DNA of 64,000 nucleotides. It comes from Symsagittifera roscoffensis. Taxonomy: Eukaryota > Xenacoelomorpha > Acoela > Convolutidae. The position numbers and the translations under genes are program-made. A model generated the notes under the pieces. It saw only the letters and a list, made by a program, of their open reading frames with translations, made no database searches and had not been told where the DNA came from. Shown piece after piece: positions 58,801 through 64,000 of this stretch. The stretch is from contig NC_087066.1 of NCBI RefSeq assembly GCF_963678635.1, forward strand, positions 18,349,275-18,413,274. The letters are read 5' to 3'. The number at the start of each line of letters is the position of its first letter. Position 1 is the stretch's first letter.

Positions 58801-60029
58801 TTCACGTTGTAGCTCGGCACAAACAGCACATTGTGGAAAGTGTAGCTCCTCGTCACATCTTGACAGTCTCGTATGTCCACTTCCACCGAGCCTATGCCCT
58901 CAATCTTTGATATTGTACCGTTCGGATTCTCAACTGTTGTCCCCTCATCCCATTTCTCAAAGCTTGAGAAGACAGCCTTGTCGCGCACTACATGATCGGT
59001 GCATCCCGTATCCACAATGAGATCATCTCCCTTCATTGAGGTTGTTGCACAACAACTGAAGAACCCTGTCTTTGCCTGCTTGCAGTCCCTTGCAAAGTGT
59101 CCTTGTTGTCCACACTTGAAGCACCCTTGCTTCCTTGAAGTTGGACCACTTGCTTCATTCGAGCCACTGCCTCGAGCACCAGATTGACCACTGTCACTTC
59201 TGGATCTGCAATCTCTTGCCAAATGACCCTTCTGACCGCACACAAAACAGCCACCACCCGACGCTCCTTTCTTCTTCCTCACAGCTTGCATAGCTATGTG
59301 TCCATTCCCAGTCTTCTCTCCACATCGAGCTCGTCTCGAGTCATCATAGTTCCTCAACCTCGTTCTCAGCTCTGTAAAAGTCTTGGCCGGCTGGAAGCTC
59401 TCCTGCACCACGAAATGCTCAAAGCTGTCAGGCAGTCCGTTGATCACGAGCGCATTGAAGAGTGTGTCCGTAATTGCTTCCCCAGCTTCACTCATCCGCG
59501 TCATCAGCTCTTGACTTCGAACGAAGTAGTCATCGAGATCCTCCTCTGATCCTAGGCGCAGCTTCGCAAGCTGGCCTACTAGACTGACCACTGTAGGCCT
59601 CTCCACACTGCAAAACTTCTCTTGCAGCAGTCTCCAGGCCTTCGTCCCATCGCCATAGCCATCCGCAGCCACGCAGTCGTTCTTGATGTACATCAGTGTG
59701 GTGTTGTTCAGGACCAGAGCTAGATGTGACCACACTGTGTTTCGGTTGTCTTTCCTCTGCTGGATCAGCACAGCTCGCTCCTGCATCTTGGTGTTGTACG
59801 CCGTCATCTGGTCAGCATTCGGATTCTCAGGTAGCGTAGGTTCAGCTTCTGGTAGATCGTCATTGCCCATCACAGTCCTGAACAGGCCTTTGGTATGCAT
59901 CAGTGCCACAAACTTCGTCGACCAAGCTGGAAAATCTTCAGACTTTCCACTGAATCCAGCCAGTTTCAAGTCCATCTCTGCTTTGCTAAAGGCTAGATAA
60001 AAGCTAAAAAAAACTCTGACAGAAATCAA
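55883..60029 (-). CDS. Copia Gag-Pol polyprotein, frameshifted near the 3' end
   Basis: A single long frame (60029-56064, 1321 codons) continues after a frameshift in another frame to 55883. The likely first Met is at 59975. In order: Gag capsid region; two CCHC zinc knuckles (about residues 262-315); aspartic protease with DTG (about 339); integrase with an HHCC finger and the TDNGGEYSS part of the DDE site (about 588); reverse transcriptase with WVDDI at the catalytic site (about 1048); and RNase H (about 1190 on). The gag-protease-integrase-RT order is diagnostic of copia. The frame break lies in a six-A run on the minus strand at about 56096-56091, within RNase H; one extra base there explains it. 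It may be a real inactivating mutation or a sequencing error. Confidence 0.95.
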
Positions 60030-60058
60030 ATAATTATTAAATCAAAAAGTTTAGAAAT

Positions 60059-60072
60059 CTGGGCCCATAACC
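60059..60072 (-). other. Primer-binding site matching initiator tRNA-Met anticodon arm
   Basis: The 14 bases next to the 5' LTR read CTGGGCCCATAACC on the plus strand. That equals the anticodon stem-loop of eukaryotic initiator tRNA-Met, CAT anticodon included. Drosophila copia is known to prime from such an internal half-tRNA. The same mechanism is inferred here. Confidence 0.85.
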
Positions 60073-60410
60073 TGTTAAGATTCAGAGTTAGAGCAAGTAG
60101 GACTAGGGGATAGAGGTTTGAGAGTTATCTGAGGTTTCAACTGAGGAGAGAGAAGAGATACTGATTGTTGAAGAATGAATTGAGATTGTGTTTATAAAAT
60201 GACACGACAAACTGAGCATCAAATAGTACCAGTTAATTAATTACCAGTTAATTAATTAGTTTATCAAATACCAGCAGACCAGTTGACCTTGTCTGAGTGC
60301 ATTGAGTTTTATACCAGTTGACCTTTAATTAGGTTTCTATTGCTCAAGTCTGACCTTGAGTTTGGTCTGGTATTTCACTAGTCTGGCATTGAGCTCGTCT
60401 GTCCTCAACA
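60073..60410 (-). repeat. 5' LTR of the copia element
   Basis: 338 bp, same ends and sequence as the other LTR. Begins immediately beside the primer-binding site. Transcription would start here on the minus strand. Confidence 0.95.
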
Positions 60411-61035
60411 TGTATCACAACATGCTGAAAAAAACGACGCCAATTCGGAAAAACTTCTTTTAATCTTTTTAAGACTGGTCGGAACATTCTGCGCTACTTG
60501 CACAGTAACCGGCTATTCTTGTTTTCTTTTCAGTTTGGTCGGAATTATCTGTGCTACTTGCAACCGACTATCCTTGTATAATTTGGCTGGCATATTTAAG
60601 GCTTGCAGCTAGTGATTTGCATCCAATGTACGGGAGGTTCCAATTCTGTTTTTGATTTCTTTTTGAGATAAATTCAATTCAATTTAGTAAAAAGAAAGGT
60701 CAAGTAAACTCTTTTGAAATGTTTTTCAGAACGCCATACCGGGCAAAGGCTCAAATTGATTCTTTAGATTTTTTCTATCTTGAAATAAACTGTGCTGCAT
60801 TTCTCAATTGTTGGCCGAGTCTGTTGGATTTAATTTTAGCCCTGCTTTCTTCGTCTGTAGTCGAGGCAACGCTTTTGTGTGATCTGCTGAGCAAATTGAA
60901 TATGAATTCGGTGTACGTGATGAAATTTCATTTCAGAGTAGGTTTGTGGATGTTAGACGCTCAGGGGATCCCACTTTGTTTAGCCATGTATTGGTTTTGA
61001 TGCTCTCAAGATACGACAGAAGAGAAGAAGATTAA
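60411..61035. other. Spacer upstream of the YTHDF gene
   Basis: 60411-60610 is the right part of the repeat split by the copia element, with an internal near-repeat (TGGTCGGAA...CTACTTGCA twice, about 60476 and 60533). 60720-61000 has an open frame of 93 codons without recognisable features, perhaps leader sequence. No promoter elements could be called. Confidence 0.45.
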
Positions 61036-64000
61036 ATGGAGCCTACAAACGCTGAAGTAAGTTCGAATAATCAAGAACGAATTTATTACAGACGAGCTAA
61101 CGTAGAGTTAGAAAAAAAATTCGGCCTACTTTGTTGTCAACGCAAAAATTGAAGCGCATGTTTAGCTACCTGACGTCCAAGAAAAAAGTATACGTGAAAT
61201 TAGTTGAAAGACGCCATGGCTAAGCGGTTACAGCAAGTGATTCTTGATCTGAAGTTCCTAGTCTGAGCCCCGTCTCGGTCTCAGAGGTTATTATTAAGTG
61301 TCAATGAACCAAGTGGTCTGAGATAATTATGCTCTAAATTGGTAAAGTATTTAGAAGTCTATGTAAATGATTCGTTGACTTTTTTGTTTGTGCTCGAAGA
61401 ATTTACTTAAAAAATTATTTACGGATCTACTAATGTTCACGTGGGGCACAAACCAGTGAAACATTTTTGGCTTCCAGAGCAATAGGCCACTATATGTTTA
61501 GAACCTGACTACGACGAATCCAATGGAAACAGGCACCGAATCTGTTCATGCTCTTGGTGGAACATCTGAAGACAGATTGAATGAGGATCCTCATGGTGAG
61601 AGATTCGTTACAATTGCTTAAAATTTAAAAGCTACGTGTCTAAAGAGTAATTGCAGAATATGATTAGTTGCCATAATAATGTTTATATTTATAAATAGAC
61701 AACTCTATAGCTCTATTTAAGTCAATGGAAGCTAGCTTTGTTACCCTTTTCAGAATTGAGTCTTCCTGAAGAGGAATCGACAAATCAAATTCACAATTTT
61801 ACAGATGGCAATGAGATCTCAATGCCTGGGACCACAGAAACAAGGTGATTTCTCGGTTTATTATAGTTTTTTTTTGGTTTATTTGAGTCGAACAAATATT
61901 TTAATCTTGAGTTTGTTGCAGCTCAACAATAAACCAAATAGCCATGCACGCAGCGCCTGATGTAAGCACAATGTCTTTGGATCTGCAATCCTCTATATCT
62001 GGCACAGTTATCCAAGACCAGAGTCAGAAACCGAATACAACATCCGGTTGTTGGTCATCCAATGACGGCCTCCTTGCCTCGACCGAAGCCTGTAATGGTG
62101 AATCCGAGTCTGCTGATAACCACACTGTCGATGATTCGAGATCATTTGAAACGGATGGTGCCGATGATCCGACAAGTGGTTTGACAGTCGGTGTGGGAGA
62201 AAACAGTCAGTCCTCCTATTTTCCGCCTTTTGTATACGCTTCTTCGGATCTTCCGCCTACTCCGAATTCTCAGTTAGAAGGATATTCGACGCTTGATTTC
62301 AACCTCCAAACAGCACCATATCTATCCCCGCAACATGCAGCTGCGGCAGTCGAGTACCCCGCCTTTTTCTCGCCCGTATCCCCCGATTACCCACCATGGG
62401 CAACGCACCCCTCGGGTCAGTTTGACCTTGGAGCATCCCTGGGTTCACCTGCAGATACAGCAAACAACCTGAAGTTTTTGGAACAGGACATGGCGAATTT
62501 AGCCCTAATAAGTGCCATGACTGGTGTTCATCCTCTGGACTTCGCAAACTATCAGGCCCAACTTGGGGCAGCCGCAAATCCACATTTGTTCTCCCCCAAT
62601 CTGAACAATTATGGGGTTCAGCACGGTTCGGTTTCTCATGCAGGTAAGAACTACCACAACCAGAAGTCAAGGCATAGGTCAGCAGGGGGCAACTCAATGC
62701 AGCCGCATGTGTCAACTGGAGCCTTGGCTAACAATTTGACCTCTGTTTCGAATGCAGTGGGCGCAACTGGGGGCATGTCGCATTACCAGCAGAGCCATAA
62801 TCCCTATTATCACAGACAACCACAGCACCAGATGTTAGATATAGGTGAGGCTATACCGGGGAAGTTGCGAGGAAATGCAGTAGTTAAAGCAGCCTTGTGG
62901 AAACTTCGGATATCACTAATAGTTAATCGACTTGCAATTTTTCCTGAACGGCCACATTAGCTTCATTGTCCTTAAAAATCAGAATATAGAGAAATTTGGA
63001 GAGATGGTTGTGTAGTTGCATCTAAGAAGGTGGTGTGTTTGCTAAATCAAATAGTTAAATTCTCTTAGTATTTGGACCGCTAGTTTGGCGTTAGAACACT
63101 CAATTAGAGTGATGCATACAGTGAATTAAGGCCGCGAAATCAATTACACAGATTACTTTTTTAAAGTAAAAATGTGGAAAACTTCAAATGCCTGATCTGG
63201 TCAGAAACTTTCCGGAAAATGATTCTGGATTATGGGTCACCATTATATTGTAGATTTGAAATGATTGTGTATTTTAGGCACCTGGCAGTATGGAGATGAG
63301 ATAAACGCGAGCAATAAGACGTTAACGCGGTCAGGAAAGATAGTTCCCACTCCCAGTGAGAAGGAAAACGAAGTGTTGCACAAACTGCGGCAACAGAACG
63401 ACTACAACCCAACCGAGTTCGATTGCAACCCTAAAGAGGCGAAGTTCTTTGTTATTAAAAGCTACAGTGAAGACGATATCCACAGATCTATTAAGTACAA
63501 CATATGGTGCTCAACCGACCGTGGAAATCGTAAGTTAAATGAAGCGTACAATCGCATACAAGGAAAGGGACCTTTGTACTTGATGTATAGTGTAAACGGT
63601 TCTGGACACTTTTGCGGAGTCGCTGAGATGAAATCTTATGTCGACTTAGACGCACATCAAAAAGTCTGGTCCCAAAGTAAATGGAAAGGATCCTTCGACG
63701 TCAAATGGATCTTCGTCAAAGACGTTCCTAACTCCAGCTTGAGGCACATCAGATTAGAAAATAACGAGAACAAACCGGTTACTAACTCTCGCGATACTCA
63801 AGAAATCCCGTTTGAAAAGGGTAAACTCATTCTGAAGACTTTCCACAAATACGAACACGCAACCAGTCTCTTTGACGACTTCTCACACTACGAAAGTCGA
63901 GAAAAGGAGGCCGAATCACAGAACCATTTCCCTGAACCCTCTGGACATGGGAGGAACTATCACCACTCTGGATCCTCTATGTCTGGGAATCGTCAGTTCC
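61036..64000 (+). CDS. YTHDF: YTHDF-type m6A reader (3' end beyond window)
   Basis: Cytoplasmic protein that binds N6-methyladenosine in mRNA and affects its decay and translation. Exons: 61036-61056, 61502-61595, 61754-61844, 61922-62844 and 63278 to the window end; all junctions are GT-AG and phases agree (0, 1, 2, 1). About 617 residues are visible. The first 370 are low-complexity, Asn/Gln/Ser/Pro-rich, as in YTHDF proteins, which use this region for condensates. The YTH domain in exon 5 begins at [16 protein letters not shown]. All three aromatic-cage tryptophans are present: one in IWCSTDRG and two in VWSQSKWKG. The stretch [20 protein letters not shown] is the YTHDF-specific signature, separating it from YTHDC1/2. 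The start at 61036 gives a seven-codon first exon and is the weakest part of the model. Confidence 0.93.
61211..61285 (+). mobile_element. tRNA-like sequence in YTHDF intron 1
   Basis: A box TGGCTAAGCGGTTACAGCA and a B-box-like AGTCTGAGCCCC about 40 bases later, as in a Leu/Ser-type tRNA with variable arm. The arms pair poorly, so a tRNA-derived repeat is more likely than a functional tRNA gene. Confidence 0.5.

Larger units (their letters stand above)
55533..60415 (-). mobile_element. Ty1/copia LTR retrotransposon, near complete
   Basis: Element 55538-60410 (4873 bp) flanked by the 5-bp target duplication TGTAT (55533-55537 and 60411-60415). It has two 338-bp LTRs that look identical, a primer-binding site, a polypurine tract and a gag-pol frame on the minus strand. 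Identical LTRs and an intact duplication mean a recent insertion. GC content is higher than in the surroundings. It sits inside an older dispersed repeat whose uninterrupted paralogue is at 50210-50720. One frameshift breaks the frame near its end. Confidence 0.95.

Noticed and set aside
57226-59549. Plus-strand frames across the copia element
   Set aside because: Antisense shadows of the gag-pol frame.
60719-61000. 93-codon frame upstream of YTHDF as a gene
   Set aside because: No domain, no splice context, AT-rich composition; most likely chance in leader or repeat sequence.
1-64000. CRISPR arrays, bacterial operons or phage modules
   Set aside because: Introns, SINE-like elements and animal gene families show nuclear eukaryotic DNA; the 1076-bp array has no short repeat-spacer pattern.

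Overview
The window reads as an AT-rich, repeat-laden piece of an invertebrate animal genome. The genes are spliced with GT-AG introns. They include a fused glutamyl-prolyl-tRNA synthetase, an alpha-tubulin, and homologues of THUMPD3, RPP21, LMBRD2 and YTHDF, a set that points to Metazoa. I cannot name the phylum from sequence alone.

Layout. 1-837: non-coding, with a possible retroelement tail. 838-5118 (+): uninterrupted EPRS1-type synthetase. 6070-9990 (-): two-exon divergent alpha-tubulin, convergent with EPRS; its 2.6 kb intron holds a MITE. 9991-14404: intergenic patchwork of local duplications. 14405-18269 (+): two-exon MYND zinc-finger protein; a fragment of the alpha-tubulin gene lies antisense in its intron. 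18270-20140: tRNA-like SINE heads. About 20141-33030: tandem array of roughly 1076 bp units. 34168-35961 (+): Ser-rich basic orphan protein. 36779-38326 (+): THUMPD3-like tRNA methyltransferase. 38559-42637 (+): RPP21-like RNase P subunit in two exons. 43468-53041 (+): LMBRD2-like membrane protein; five N-terminal exons and the last exon are visible, the central membrane exons are not found, and a 200-N gap lies in the same intron. That intron also holds a TTTA-rich tandem region and a dead non-LTR reverse transcriptase. 55538-60410 (-): near-complete Ty1/copia element with identical-looking LTRs. 61036-64000 (+): YTHDF-type m6A reader, cut off by the window end.

Four of the genes concern RNA or translation (EPRS, THUMPD3, RPP21, YTHDF), but spacing and separate UTRs give no sign of an operon; the proximity is probably incidental. 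The accessory content dominates: a homogenised kilobase-scale array, several SINE-like families with Pol III boxes, a hAT-like MITE, older dispersed repeats, and a young copia insertion nested in one of them.

Most promising for follow-up: the 1076 bp array and its apparent link to dispersed repeats; the alpha-tubulin that lacks the K40 loop and ends in Trp; the tubulin duplicate whose exon is better conserved than its intron; the perfect 17 bp hairpin in a 140 bp LMBRD2 intron; and the copia primer site matching the anticodon arm of initiator tRNA-Met.
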